Origin: Hungatella effluvii
GTDB lineage: Bacteria > Bacillota > Clostridia > Lachnospirales > Lachnospiraceae
Reading direction: 5' to 3'
NCBI RefSeq assembly: GCF_003201875.1
Contig: NZ_QJKD01000006.1
Location: 310,001 to 374,000, forward strand
Length of the DNA stretch: 64,000 nucleotides
In this document: positions 33,297 to 42,393 of the stretch, piece after piece
Numbering within the stretch: position 1 is the first letter of the stretch
How the letters are laid out: each line of letters opens with the position of its first letter
Position numbers and translations under genes: made by a program
Notes under the pieces: generated by a model
What the model was told of the DNA's origin: nothing
Seen by the model: the letters and a program-made list of their open reading frames with translations, nothing else
Database searches by the model: none

Positions 33297-35003
33297 TTAG
33301 TCCATGGTTGCGTACATGAAGTACCAGTAACCATATGGAGAATGCCATGTGCCCTTTAATTTCGGATCCTGTAAATAGAAGTCATTGTAGTAAGCAACCG
33401 GTGCCATTGCAGCATCTGCTAAGATCATATTCTCAGCATCATGCAGCTTCTGATAGTGCTCTGCTACGTCTGCTGTGGAATTTGCTTCGTCTAACATCTT
33501 ATCCACTTCCGGATTGTTGTACTTACCATCATTGTTACCGCTGGTGGATTTCATTAAGTTAAGCATGTTGGACGGATCATCATAGTCATATACCCAGCCG
33601 TTACGTGCCATCTGGAAATCTCCTGCACGACGGGTTGGTGTGAAGGTAGACCACTCAACAACCTTAATATCCATGTTGATGCCAAGTGCTTCTTTCCAGC
33701 AGCTCTGTAAATACTCAGCCAGTGGTTTGTGATAACCGGCATCGTTGGTCATGTATTCAACAGTTGGGAAGCCTGCGCCATCCGGATAACCGGCTTTTGC
33801 AAGTAATTCTTTTGCCTTTGCAACGTCTGCATCATGGTTTGCAACATCAAAGAAGTCTCCGCCATTGTTCTTGCGTGTTGTCTCTTCGAAGGAGGAACCA
33901 TCTTCTGCATCAGAAAGGCCAGGTCCTACAAAGTTAGTTGCCGGTGAATAAGTTCCCTGCATAACAGTGTTGGCTACATAATCACGGTCGATTGCAAGGC
34001 TGAGTGCCATACGCACATCAGGATTATCAAATGGAGCCTTCTCTGTCTGGAAGCTTAAGTAGTATGTACCCATGATCGGATCTACATGGAAATCTTCCTT
34101 GCCTTTTAAGCTTGGGATCTCTTCTGTAGGAACATCCTTGATCATCTGTACTTCACCAGTCTGGTATGCACTGTAGGAAGCATTGGAGTCTTCCATCAGG
34201 ACAAACTTTAAGGTATTCAGTGTAACAGCGTCTGCATTCCAGTAGTTTTCATTCTTAGCAAAAGTTATATGAGAACCTGGGACCCACTCAATCATCTTTA
34301 ACGGACCATTACAGATATAAGTCTCTGGTGTTAAGGTCCACTGGTCGCCATTCGCATCAACGGTAGCTTTCTGAATCGGAACCATGGAAGCATGTGTAAT
34401 CAGCTTGGAGAAGTATACACATGGTACAGATAATTCAACTACAAATGTATCATCATCTGGCGCAGATACTCCAAGAGCCTCTAAGTTGCCTTCTGCTGCT
34501 TCTTCATATCCCTTTACGTAGCCAAGCATATCGCCTGCATATGGAGCTGCTGTATTCGGATCAGCAAGTCTCTGCCATGCATAAACGAAATCGTTCGCTG
34601 TTAAAGGTGATCCATCGCTCCACTTTAAGCCTTTGCGAAGGTGGAAGGTGTAGGTAAGGCCATCATCAGATACTTCATAAGACTCAGCCTGTCCAGGTAC
34701 AATCTTGTTGTCTTTGTCCACGATCATCAGTGTCTCAAATGCGTGGATAATCATGTTTGCGCCGTCAACCGCACTGTTAAGTGCCGGGTCAACAGTCTCA
34801 GGGTCAGGACCAACCTGTACAGCAAGGTCAAGGGCACTTCCCCCCTCTTCAGCCGGTGCAGCGGTCTCGCCTTCCGCGGCAGCAGTTGTAGTTTCCGTAC
34901 CAGCAGCAGTTGTTGGCGCATCAGCAGTCTTATTGCCGCCGCAGGCGGTAAGAATCATGCCAGTTGCCATAACAGCCGCTAATACAAGTGCTGTTTTTTT
35001 CAT
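33297..35003 (-). CDS. oppA: Oligopeptide ABC transporter substrate-binding lipoprotein
   Basis: A 568-residue SBP family 5 protein. Lipoprotein signal MKKTALVLAAVMATGMILTAC followed by a Gly/Thr/Ala/Glu linker of about 35 residues, then the binding fold with SYEVSDDGLTYTFHLRKGLKWSDG and FVYAWQRLADPNTAAPY, both typical of OppA. It captures peptides outside the membrane for OppBCDF. It is last in the order B-C-D-F-A, with its own promoter-like element and a stem-loop in its leader, which suits the need for more binding protein than channel. Confidence 0.94.
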   Translation of the reverse strand: MKKTALVLAAVMATGMILTACGGNKTADAPTTAAGTETTTAAAEGETAAPAEEGGSALDLAVQVGPDPETVDPALNSAVDGANMIIHAFETLMIVDKDNKIVPGQAESYEVSDDGLTYTFHLRKGLKWSDGSPLTANDFVYAWQRLADPNTAAPYAGDMLGYVKGYEEAAEGNLEALGVSAPDDDTFVVELSVPCVYFSKLITHASMVPIQKATVDANGDQWTLTPETYICNGPLKMIEWVPGSHITFAKNENYWNADAVTLNTLKFVLMEDSNASYSAYQTGEVQMIKDVPTEEIPSLKGKEDFHVDPIMGTYYLSFQTEKAPFDNPDVRMALSLAIDRDYVANTVMQGTYSPATNFVGPGLSDAEDGSSFEETTRKNNGGDFFDVANHDADVAKAKELLAKAGYPDGAGFPTVEYMTNDAGYHKPLAEYLQSCWKEALGINMDIKVVEWSTFTPTRRAGDFQMARNGWVYDYDDPSNMLNLMKSTSGNNDGKYNNPEVDKMLDEANSTADVAEHYQKLHDAENMILADAAMAPVAYYNDFYLQDPKLKGTWHSPYGYWYFMYATMD

Positions 35004-35022
35004 ATCAATTCCTCCTCTAAAG

Positions 35023-35037
35023 AATTTTATTCAAATT
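35023..35037 (-). promoter_or_regulatory. Weak CodY-box-like sequence in the oppA leader
   Basis: AATTTTATTCAAATT matches the CodY consensus AATTTTCWGAAAATT at 12 of 15 positions. CodY is encoded 6 kb away and commonly represses peptide uptake. The site is between the leader stem-loop and the oppA ribosome site. The match is marginal in A/T-rich DNA. Confidence 0.35.
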
Positions 35038-35074
35038 AGCACAGCAATACTTTACTTAACTACTGTGCTAATTT
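35033..35074 (-). promoter_or_regulatory. 12-bp-arm stem-loop in the oppA leader
   Basis: Perfect arms AAATTAGCACAG / CTGTGCTAATTT (35033-35044, 35063-35074) with an 18-nt loop, between oppF and oppA. On the minus strand it is followed by TTTGAATAAAATT rather than a clean T-run. It may stabilise oppA mRNA or partly end read-through from oppF. Confidence 0.8.
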
Positions 35075-35081
35075 GTCTTTT

Positions 35082-35110
35082 AGCATACCACATATTTCCC
35101 GGAATAGCAA
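35082..35110 (-). promoter_or_regulatory. Candidate oppA promoter
   Basis: -35 TTGCTA (35105-35110), 17-nt spacer, -10 TATGCT (35082-35087) in the oppF-oppA spacer. Confidence 0.5.
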
Positions 35111-35118
35111 CTTAGAAA

Positions 35119-36099
35119 TTAATTTACTTTGTCTAAGTGATGGCACGCTGCGTAATGGCCAGTGGAGACCTCTTTCCACTGTGGTTCTTCCGCTGCGCAG
35201 AGCTCGTCGGCATACGGGCAGCGGGTACGGAATCGACATCCACTCGGAGGATTTACCGGGCTTGGAACGTCGCCTTCCAATACAATTCTCTTAGATTTTC
35301 TGCTGGTCTCCGGATCTGCAATCGGGATGGCAGAAATCAGGCTCTTCGTATACGGATGTACACTGTGGAAAGTCAGCTCATAGCTGTCTGCCAGTTCCAC
35401 CAGCTTGCCCAAATACATAACTCCGATTCGATTTGATATATGTTTTACAATTGATAAATCATGCGCAATGAATAAATAGGTCAGTCCCAGTTCTTCCTGA
35501 AGCTGCTCAAACATGTTGACAACCTGGGCCTGGATGGATACGTCCAGTGCAGATACAGGCTCGTCACACACGATGAACTCCGGATTTACCGCCAGGGCGC
35601 GTGCAATGCCGACACGCTGACGCTGTCCGCCTGAGAACTCATGAGCATAACGGTTTGCATGCTCAGAGTTTAAGCCAACCGTGGACAGCACAGATAAAAT
35701 TCTCTCATGGCGGTCCTTCTTGTTGGCAGCCAGACGATGAATGTCAATGGCTTCTCCCACGATGTCCTCAACCGTCATACGCGGGTCAAGGCTCGCATAC
35801 GGATCCTGGAATACGATCTGCATCTTGCGGCGGTAAGGAAGCATATTCACATGAGTGATATCCTTGCCGTCATAAAGAATCGTTCCATCCGTCGGTTCAT
35901 ATAAACGCAGCAGCGTACGGCCTGTTGTCGTCTTTCCGCAGCCGGACTCTCCTACCAGGCCGAGCGTCTCACCTCTTTTGATACCGAAGGAAACGTTATC
36001 AACCGCCTTTACAACCCTCTTTTCAAAAAGCTTACTTCCTGCAACCGGGAAATACTGCTGTAAGTGTTTTACTTCTACCAGATACTTGTCTTCCATCAT
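35119..36099 (-). CDS. oppF: Oligopeptide ABC transporter ATPase OppF
   Basis: A 326-residue ATPase. Walker A GLVGESGCGKTT, signature FSGGQRQRVGIARAL, Walker B FIVCDEPVSALD, and the C-terminal oligopeptide-transporter extension with Cys residues (GCRFRTRCPYADELC) that in related proteins binds a 4Fe-4S cluster. Starts inside the end of oppD (ATGA overlap at 36096-36099). Works as a heterodimer with OppD under OppBC. Confidence 0.95.
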   Translation of the reverse strand: MMEDKYLVEVKHLQQYFPVAGSKLFEKRVVKAVDNVSFGIKRGETLGLVGESGCGKTTTGRTLLRLYEPTDGTILYDGKDITHVNMLPYRRKMQIVFQDPYASLDPRMTVEDIVGEAIDIHRLAANKKDRHERILSVLSTVGLNSEHANRYAHEFSGGQRQRVGIARALAVNPEFIVCDEPVSALDVSIQAQVVNMFEQLQEELGLTYLFIAHDLSIVKHISNRIGVMYLGKLVELADSYELTFHSVHPYTKSLISAIPIADPETSRKSKRIVLEGDVPSPVNPPSGCRFRTRCPYADELCAAEEPQWKEVSTGHYAACHHLDKVN

Positions 36100-37115
36100 G
36101 CATCTCCCTTCTGTGTCTTGGAATCCTGCTGTTTGTCAAACTCTTTCTTCTGCATCAGCCAGCATGCACTGTAATGGATATCGGTCAAATCAGTATAGGG
36201 CGGCATCTCTCTCAAACAGATCTTCATGCAGGCGCGGCACCTTGGTGCAAACGGACATCCCGCAGGCGGATTCAGCATATCAACAGGGCTTCCCTCGATA
36301 GGAACCAGCTTATTATGCTCTTTTTCCGTCAGCTTCGGAATACTCCGGATTAATCCCTTTGTGTATTCGTGGGATGGACGGTAGAAGATGTCATCCGTCG
36401 TACCGTATTCCACAACCTTACCGGCATACATAACGGCGATTCTGTCACACATGTTGGCAACAACGCCCAGATCATGCGTAATCATGATAATGGCCATGCC
36501 CAATTTTTCCTTTAAGTCCATCATAAGCTCGAGAATCTGAGCCTGAATGGTAACATCCAGAGCCGTAGTCGGCTCATCTGCAATCAAAAGCTTCGGTTCG
36601 CAGGCAAGGGCGATAGCGATCATCACACGCTGGCGCATACCGCCGGACAGCTCATGAGGATACTGTTTCAGACGCTTCTCCGGCTCGTTAATTCCAACGA
36701 GAGTCAGAAGTTCCTTCGCTCTCTCATTCGCCTGCTGTTTATTCTTATCCGTATGAAGCATAATTACCTCACGGATCTGGTTTCCGATGGAATAAACCGG
36801 ATTCAAGCTGGTCATCGGGTCCTGGAAAATAATGGAAATCTCATTTCCACGCACTTTCCTCAGTTCCTTTTCCGACATCTTTTCGATCTCATGACCGTTG
36901 AATTCCAGGGAACCGCCGATCAGACGCCCCGGATACGCGGTAATCCCCATTAAGCTGTACGCGGTTACGGATTTACCAGAACCGGATTCGCCAACAATTC
37001 CCAGTACTTCGCCTTCTTTTAAATGAAGAGACACATCATTTAATGCCTTTACTTCACCCGCGGGAGTAAAGAAAGAAAGGCGTTCATTTTTGATATTTAC
37101 CAAATACTCGCTCAT
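36096..37115 (-). CDS. oppD: Oligopeptide ABC transporter ATPase OppD
   Basis: A 339-residue ATPase. Walker [13 protein letters not shown], signature [12 protein letters not shown], Walker [13 protein letters not shown], and the C-terminal extension with [15 protein letters not shown]. Four-base overlap with oppF implies translational coupling; 15 nt separate it from oppC. Confidence 0.95.
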   Translation of the reverse strand: MSEYLVNIKNERLSFFTPAGEVKALNDVSLHLKEGEVLGIVGESGSGKSVTAYSLMGITAYPGRLIGGSLEFNGHEIEKMSEKELRKVRGNEISIIFQDPMTSLNPVYSIGNQIREVIMLHTDKNKQQANERAKELLTLVGINEPEKRLKQYPHELSGGMRQRVMIAIALACEPKLLIADEPTTALDVTIQAQILELMMDLKEKLGMAIIMITHDLGVVANMCDRIAVMYAGKVVEYGTTDDIFYRPSHEYTKGLIRSIPKLTEKEHNKLVPIEGSPVDMLNPPAGCPFAPRCRACMKICLREMPPYTDLTDIHYSACWLMQKKEFDKQQDSKTQKGDA

Positions 37116-37130
37116 AGTATCTCTCCTCCC

Positions 37131-38171
37131 TTAGTCTTTGAGTTTCGGGTCGAATGCATCACGCAGACCGTCGCCCAGCAAGTTAAAGCTTAAAATGATG
37201 ACGGAAATCGCCAGTGCAGGCGCAAACAGACGGTGCGGATAAGACTGCAGACCATTTAATGCAGCACTTGCAAGGCTTCCCAGAGAAGGCATCGGCGCAG
37301 CAACGCCAAGGCCTAAGAAGCTTAAGAAGCTTTCCGTGAAGATAGAAGACGGAATCTGCAGCGTTGTGGTAACAATCAAAGTACCGATACAGTTTGTCAG
37401 TAAGTGCTTTCTAATGATACGGCCATTGGAAGCACCCAGTGCCCTGGCCGCAGTCACGTATTCCTGCTCCTTCAGAATGAGGATCTGGCTTCGAACGATT
37501 CGGGCCATACCAACCCAGTAAAGAAGGGCGAACACAACGAAAATACTGATTAAGTTAACACCGATTACCTGAATCCATTCAAATCCCGGTTTTTGAGCCA
37601 GCGCCTTTAGGGGCTGGTCAAATGCAACCGATAAGAGAACGATGATCAGGATATCGGGGACCGTATAGATCATATCGACGATACGCATCATGATCATATC
37701 GACCCAGCCGCCGAAGAAGCCCGCAACAGAACCGTAAAGGGAACCGATCAGCAGGATGATGGCGGAGGCCACAAGACCTACGGTAAGGGAGACACGGCTG
37801 CCCATCATGACACGGACCGCATAGTCACGCCCCAGGTTATCCGTTCCCAGAACATGCGGGAATACGCTCTCTCCCGCCGCCTTCGCCTCCAGTTCCTTTT
37901 CCGAATACTGCATGGGTGCCAGATTCTCGCTTCCGCGAATCTGCTGCTCATAGCTGTATGGGTAGAACTGCGGTACCAGGAATGAAAAAATGAATACAAA
38001 AATAATAACTACCAGGCTGACCATGGCAATCTTATTCTTCTTTAAACGACGTATTCCATCCTGCCAGAAGCCAACGCTCTTGCGGAGGACGGTAAGACTC
38101 TCTTTTTCCTCGTCACTTGCCGGGAGAAAGTCGTCTACGTTAAGCTGTAATGATAATTTATTATTCGACAT
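37131..38171 (-). CDS. oppC: Oligopeptide ABC transporter permease OppC
   Basis: A 346-residue permease with an N-terminal cytoplasmic leader, a first membrane helix near residue 50, a periplasm-side loop (the OppC_N region), then five membrane segments of the BPD_transp_1 domain. The EAA loop is AARALGASNGRIIRKHLL. C-terminus FNLLGDGLRDAFDPKLKD is the family signature. Sits 14 nt after oppB. Confidence 0.95.
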   Translation of the reverse strand: MSNNKLSLQLNVDDFLPASDEEKESLTVLRKSVGFWQDGIRRLKKNKIAMVSLVVIIFVFIFSFLVPQFYPYSYEQQIRGSENLAPMQYSEKELEAKAAGESVFPHVLGTDNLGRDYAVRVMMGSRVSLTVGLVASAIILLIGSLYGSVAGFFGGWVDMIMMRIVDMIYTVPDILIIVLLSVAFDQPLKALAQKPGFEWIQVIGVNLISIFVVFALLYWVGMARIVRSQILILKEQEYVTAARALGASNGRIIRKHLLTNCIGTLIVTTTLQIPSSIFTESFLSFLGLGVAAPMPSLGSLASAALNGLQSYPHRLFAPALAISVIILSFNLLGDGLRDAFDPKLKD

Positions 38172-38185
38172 CTTCTTTCTCCTTT

Positions 38186-39103
38186 CTATTTAAGATTAAT
38201 ACGTGGATCGATAAATTTGTAGGCAACGTCTACGATCACGTTCATAACAACCATCAATGAGGCAAGGAATATGGTAGTTCCCATGATCAGCGGATAATCA
38301 CGTCCTGTGATGGAACCGATAAACTCAGAGCCAAGGCCCGGAATTGTGAAAATTTTCTCGACAATAAAGCTTCCCGTTACCGTATAGGCAAGAAGCGGTC
38401 CCAAATACGTAACAACCGGAAGAATCGCGTTACGAAGCGCATGTTTGAAAATACTGATTATCTGAGAAAGTCCCTTTGCGCGTGCTGTTCTCATGTAGTC
38501 CTGGCCCATAACATCCAGCATGGAAGAACGCATCAGACGTGCGATATAGGACGACGGATACAGTGCCAGCGCAATAACCGGCATGATGTAGTTTTTCCAC
38601 GATGCCAGTCCGTACGTGGGCAGCAGCCCCAGCTTCAGACTCAGGACATACATCAGGATCGTACAGATAACGAAACTGGGAATCGCAATTCCGCACGTAC
38701 TGAATACGATTATGATGTCATCCACCACCGTCCCTCGTTTAAAGGCGGCAATACTCCCCAGTGGTACACCCACCAAAACTGCCGTTAAGATTGCGATGCC
38801 GCCGACTCTTGCGGACACCGGGAACTTCGATGCGATGATCATATTCACGGTACGGCCACGCTGTTTTACGCTTAAACCGAGATTTCCGTGAAGAAGATCT
38901 TTCATATATGTAACATACTGCTCACTTAAAGGCTTATCAAGACCGTATTTCTCATTCAATGCGGCCTGTGCCTGCGGACTTATGGCCTTCTCTGACATGA
39001 AAGGGCCGCCGGGTACCATGTTCATAACGAAGAATGTAACAGATGCAACCGCAAATATTGTTACAATCGCCATGATGATACGTTTAAATATATATTTAGC
39101 CAT
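38186..39103 (-). CDS. oppB: Oligopeptide ABC transporter permease OppB
   Basis: A 305-residue permease with six membrane segments. N-terminal MVPGGPFMSEKAISPQAQ and the EAA loop TARAKGLSQIISIFKHALRNAILP are characteristic, as is the C-terminal DPRINLK. First gene of oppBCDFA; its ribosome site is AAAGGAG. Its leader (39104-39280) contains two inverted repeats and no clear sigma-A promoter. Confidence 0.95.
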   Translation of the reverse strand: MAKYIFKRIIMAIVTIFAVASVTFFVMNMVPGGPFMSEKAISPQAQAALNEKYGLDKPLSEQYVTYMKDLLHGNLGLSVKQRGRTVNMIIASKFPVSARVGGIAILTAVLVGVPLGSIAAFKRGTVVDDIIIVFSTCGIAIPSFVICTILMYVLSLKLGLLPTYGLASWKNYIMPVIALALYPSSYIARLMRSSMLDVMGQDYMRTARAKGLSQIISIFKHALRNAILPVVTYLGPLLAYTVTGSFIVEKIFTIPGLGSEFIGSITGRDYPLIMGTTIFLASLMVVMNVIVDVAYKFIDPRINLK

Positions 39104-39144
39104 TGTGTCAACTCCTTTGGTATAAGGTTTCCTTCGCGCAGCCC

Positions 39145-39170
39145 GGACGGAAGCTAACAGGCTTCCGTCC
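39145..39170 (-). repeat. 10-bp-arm hairpin in the oppB leader
   Basis: Perfect inverted repeat GGACGGAAGC / GCTTCCGTCC with a 6-nt loop, about 40 nt upstream of the oppB start codon. No T-run follows on the minus strand, so it is not an ordinary terminator. Confidence 0.75.
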
Positions 39171-39280
39171 CTGCGTTCTGCGAAATATCAATAGTCTCTC
39201 CTGCTCTGAACCCGGGAAAAAGGCGAAATGTCCGTCCAATCTGGAAACATCTGTCAACGCTAAACGGACACTGTCTCTAT

Positions 39281-39309
39281 AGAAAAATCCCATGGATGCC
39301 CATGGGATT
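39281..39309 (-). terminator. Terminator of rpsB-tsf
   Basis: Perfect 10-bp arms AATCCCATGG / CCATGGGATT (39286-39295, 39300-39309), followed on the minus strand by TTTTTCT. It lies about 58 nt past the tsf stop codon and separates tsf from the opp operon. Confidence 0.85.
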
Positions 39310-39366
39310 CCCCCCTGAATCCTCTTTCCTTGGAAAGTCCTCCTCACATATGTTCGGCGGAATATA

Positions 39367-40290
39367 TTACTGCATCTGTTTTGCAACTTCAGCAGCAAAA
39401 TCTTCTTCTTTTTTCTCAAGACCTTCGCCGGTTTCAAAACGAACGAATTTCTTCAGTTCGATCTTTCCGCCAACTTCTTTGGAAACCTGCTCTAAGTATT
39501 TAGCAACAGTTAAATCGCCATCTTTCACGTAAGCCTGGTCTAACAGACAGAATTCTTTTAATTCCTTGTTGAGACGGCCAACGATCATCTTCTCGATGAT
39601 AGCGTCCGGCTTATCCGGATTCTCGTTCTTAGCCTGAACCTTTAAGATCTCAGTTTCATGCTCAACGAATTCCTGAGGAATCTCGTCTCTCTTTACATAC
39701 TTTGGTGTTAAAGCTGCAATCTGCATTGCAACGTTCTTTAAAGCCTCTTTTACATCATCGTTAACAACTTCAGCAGAAGCTTCCAGTAATACGCCGATTC
39801 TTCCGCCGCCGTGGATATAGTCGATTACAACACCATCTGTGGTGATCTTCTCGAATCTTCTGATGTTCATGTTCTCGCCGATTACTGCGATCTGGCTGGA
39901 TAATACCTGAGCTACAGTCAGGGAAGCATCCTTTGCCCATGCTTCAGCCATGAATGCATCCATATCCTGCGCGCTGCTGGCCAGTACCTGCGCTGCCACA
40001 TCGGCAACATAGCCCTGGAACTGCGCGTTCTTTGCTACGAAGTCTGTCTCGCTGTTTACTTCAACGATTGCTGCAGACTTTCCATCTTCGCTTACAAGGG
40101 TCTTAACAAGACCTTCTGCTGCGATTCTTCCCGCCTTCTTAGATGCAGCTGCAAGTCCTTTTTCTCTTAAAAACTCTACAGCCTTTTCCATATCTCCATC
40201 GGTTGCCGCAAGTGCTTTCTTACAATCCATCATGCCTGCACCGGTCATTTCTCTTAACTCTTTTACCATTCCAGCCGTAATTGCTGCCAT
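39367..40290 (-). CDS. tsf: Translation elongation factor Ts
   Basis: A 307-residue nucleotide-exchange factor for EF-Tu. N-terminal UBA-like helix region VKELREMTGAGMMDCKKAL, then NSETDFVAKNAQFQ of the core. The start at 40290 (MAAITAG) has GGAGGG at good spacing; the longer open frame from 40332 lacks one. Follows rpsB by 187 nt. Confidence 0.97.
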   Translation of the reverse strand: MAAITAGMVKELREMTGAGMMDCKKALAATDGDMEKAVEFLREKGLAAASKKAGRIAAEGLVKTLVSEDGKSAAIVEVNSETDFVAKNAQFQGYVADVAAQVLASSAQDMDAFMAEAWAKDASLTVAQVLSSQIAVIGENMNIRRFEKITTDGVVIDYIHGGGRIGVLLEASAEVVNDDVKEALKNVAMQIAALTPKYVKRDEIPQEFVEHETEILKVQAKNENPDKPDAIIEKMIVGRLNKELKEFCLLDQAYVKDGDLTVAKYLEQVSKEVGGKIELKKFVRFETGEGLEKKEEDFAAEVAKQMQ

Positions 40291-40421
40291 TTGATTTCCC
40301 TCCATGTTCTTTTCGTTATTCATATGATACATGTTTAAGCTTTCTTAATCTATAGGGAACTTCTTCCTTTTCACCTGCGGCAGTATCTGCCGCAGCGCGG
40401 ATCCCGCTGCCCCATAAATCG

Positions 40422-40462
40422 AAAAATGCTTCAACCCGCTTATCACAGCCGGTCGAAGCATT
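40422..40462 (-). terminator. Hairpin with T-run between rpsB and tsf
   Basis: ATGCTTCGACC pairs with GGTTGAAGCAT (one G-T pair) and is followed on the minus strand by T5. It starts 15 nt past the rpsB stop; a second hairpin TGCGGCAG/CTGCCGCA (40378-40396) lies beyond it. Probably a partial terminator that lowers tsf relative to rpsB. Confidence 0.55.
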
Positions 40463-40477
40463 CATCTGCCTGAACAA

Positions 40478-41218
40478 TTAAGCCTCTACAGCCTCTTCCA
40501 TTTCCTGAGCTGCTTCTGCTTCTTCAGCTGTTGCCTCGCCCTGGTTTGCCTCGATTACTGCGTCCGCCATCTTGGATACGATCAGCTTAACGGCTCTGAT
40601 AGCATCATCATTACCCGGAATCACGAAATCGAGTTCTTCCGGATCACAGTTCGTATCAGCAATACCGATTAACGGAATTCCCAGTGTATGAGCTTCCTGA
40701 ACGCAGATTCTCTCTTTCTTAGGATCTACAACAAAGATAGCATCCGGAATCTTCTTCATTTCTTTAATTCCGCCAAGGTTTTTCTCCAGTTTCTCCCATT
40801 CTTTCTTGAGAGCAATAACTTCCTTCTTAGGAAGAACATCAAATGTTCCGTCTTCGGACATGGTCTCGATCTGTTTTAATCTTCCAATTCTGGACTGGAT
40901 TGTCTTGAAGTTTGTAAGCATTCCGCCCAGCCATCTCTCATTTACAAAGTACATACCGCAGCGCTCTGCTTCTGTTCTGATCGCGTCCTGAGCCTGCTTC
41001 TTGGTTCCTACGAAAAGGATCTTGCCGCCTTCTGCAGCGATGTCGGCTACGGCTTTGTAAGCCTCGTCTACTTTTACAACAGACTTCTGTAAGTCGATGA
41101 TGTAGATGCCGTTTCTTTCTGTGTAGATGTACGGAGCCATCTTAGGGTTCCATCTTCTTGTCTGGTGACCGAAATGTACACCAGCCTCCAACAGCTGTTT
41201 CATTGAAATAACGCTCAT
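40478..41218 (-). CDS. rpsB: 30S ribosomal protein S2
   Basis: A 246-residue ribosomal protein. [19 protein letters not shown] is the S2 signature, and [14 protein letters not shown] and [11 protein letters not shown] follow as expected. The start at 41218 (MSVISMKQ) has GGAGGTAA; a longer frame from 41287 has no such support. The acidic Ala/Glu-rich C-terminus is common in Clostridia. Transcribed with tsf from the promoter at 41331-41359. Confidence 0.97.
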   Translation of the reverse strand: MSVISMKQLLEAGVHFGHQTRRWNPKMAPYIYTERNGIYIIDLQKSVVKVDEAYKAVADIAAEGGKILFVGTKKQAQDAIRTEAERCGMYFVNERWLGGMLTNFKTIQSRIGRLKQIETMSEDGTFDVLPKKEVIALKKEWEKLEKNLGGIKEMKKIPDAIFVVDPKKERICVQEAHTLGIPLIGIADTNCDPEELDFVIPGNDDAIRAVKLIVSKMADAVIEANQGEATAEEAEAAQEMEEAVEA

Positions 41219-41330
41219 GTTATTACCTCCATTTGGTTTTTCTTCCGTCTGCTTCTCTTGCTTCCAAGGAGACCGATATTTCGGCACCTTCCTCCAGAAT
41301 CCGCAAACGTGTTTTTTAGTAAGCTTAGCT

Positions 41331-41359
41331 AGTATAGCATATCTTTAATGCCTGTGCAA
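41331..41359 (-). promoter_or_regulatory. Sigma-A promoter of rpsB-tsf
   Basis: On the minus strand, -35 TTGCAC (41354-41359), 17-nt spacer, -10 TATACT (41331-41336). The leader to the rpsB start is about 105 nt and could hold S2 autoregulation, though no known S2 leader structure is recognised. Confidence 0.75.
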
Positions 41360-41400
41360 GTCATTTTTTACTTTTAATGACAATTTTTTTCATACTTTCG

Positions 41401-41438
41401 TAAAAAAAAGAAGCAGTTTTTCTTCGCTGCTTCTTTTT
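41401..41438 (-). terminator. Terminator of codY
   Basis: AAGAAGCAG / CTGCTTCTT (41408-41416, 41427-41435) with a long T-run after it on the minus strand, 15 nt past the codY stop. Confidence 0.88.
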
Positions 41439-41452
41439 GCCGCCGTCCTGAT

Positions 41453-42268
41453 TTACGGTTCTTTTATCTCTCTGTGTCCCTGCATCGACTTGCCGTTGCC
41501 GGCCTTGATCGCCTTCAGTTCATCAAAAACCACATCGTTTAAAACTTTGATATAGGTTCCCTTCATACCAGAAGAACGGGACTCGATAACGCCTGCACTT
41601 TCGAACTTTCTGAGAGCGTTAACGATGACTGAACGGGTAATTCCCACGCGGTCAGCGATCTTGCTGGCTACCAGGATTCCCTCATTTCCGTCAAGTTCGT
41701 CGAAAATATGAGTGATTGCCTCCAGCTCTGAAAAGGATAAGGTGCTGATCGCGGATTTTACGATCTGAACCTTTCTCGTCTCCTCTGCGTTCTCCTCATT
41801 TACGGACCGCATCATCTCGAGGCCTACAACCGTCGTTCCGTATTCGCTCAGAATGATATCGTCAATATCGTACTGAGCATCTGACTTGTAGATGAACAGC
41901 GTTCCCAGACGCTCACCCGCAATATCGATAGGAGTAATAATGGCCTGGTACTTGCGGATGTTGTCGCCTGTAAATCCGAGAGTCTCGAGATTCACATTCT
42001 CCTTGGTGGAAAGTATACCGAGCAGACGTTCATTCAGCATTCCGTCCACGTAACCGCCGACCTGATCTGCAATCAGTTCCTGTATCTCGTCTACATCAGA
42101 GCTGATCGCAACACCCAGTACCTTTCCCTTTTTACTGATCACGAGAATATTAGAATTTAATATCTCGCTGAGCACTTCACAGATATCGTTAAATACTACT
42201 TTGTGCGAGTTGTTGTTATGCAATAACTTGTTGATTTTCCTAGTTTTGTCCAACAATTGAACACTCAT
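41453..42268 (-). CDS. codY: Global transcriptional regulator CodY
   Basis: A 271-residue GTP- and branched-chain-amino-acid-sensing repressor. N-terminal GAF domain (residues 1-155) starting SVQLLDKTRKINKLL; C-terminal winged helix with VASKIADRVGITRSVIVNAL as the recognition helix region and SRSSGMKGTYIKVLN as the wing. Length slightly above the B. subtilis protein. Follows topA by 125 nt. In family members it represses peptide uptake, amino-acid synthesis and competence in rich conditions, so the opp operon nearby is a plausible target. Confidence 0.95.
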   Translation of the reverse strand: MSVQLLDKTRKINKLLHNNNSHKVVFNDICEVLSEILNSNILVISKKGKVLGVAISSDVDEIQELIADQVGGYVDGMLNERLLGILSTKENVNLETLGFTGDNIRKYQAIITPIDIAGERLGTLFIYKSDAQYDIDDIILSEYGTTVVGLEMMRSVNEENAEETRKVQIVKSAISTLSFSELEAITHIFDELDGNEGILVASKIADRVGITRSVIVNALRKFESAGVIESRSSGMKGTYIKVLNDVVFDELKAIKAGNGKSMQGHREIKEP

Positions 42269-42315
42269 AACCGAAAACCTCCTTAAGAATTTGTAGGAAA
42301 GCTCAAAATACCCCT

Positions 42316-42333
42316 TTAATATTTAAATATTAA
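42316..42333. repeat. 18-bp perfect palindrome upstream of codY
   Basis: TTAATATTTAAATATTAA is its own reverse complement. It lies about 48 nt ahead of the codY start and overlaps a possible -10 (TAATAT, with TTGTTA 17 nt upstream). All bases are A or T, so it may be chance. Confidence 0.5.
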
Positions 42334-42393
42334 CACTATTCCAGCAAAATAACAATCATTTTTTGAAGATTTTCGATTTTCTTAATAATTATT

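Noticed and set aside
41219..41330. Possible known riboswitch or S2-leader motif upstream of rpsB.
   Set aside because: About 105 nt of leader with only a short CCGAAATATCGG palindrome; not enough to match a named class.
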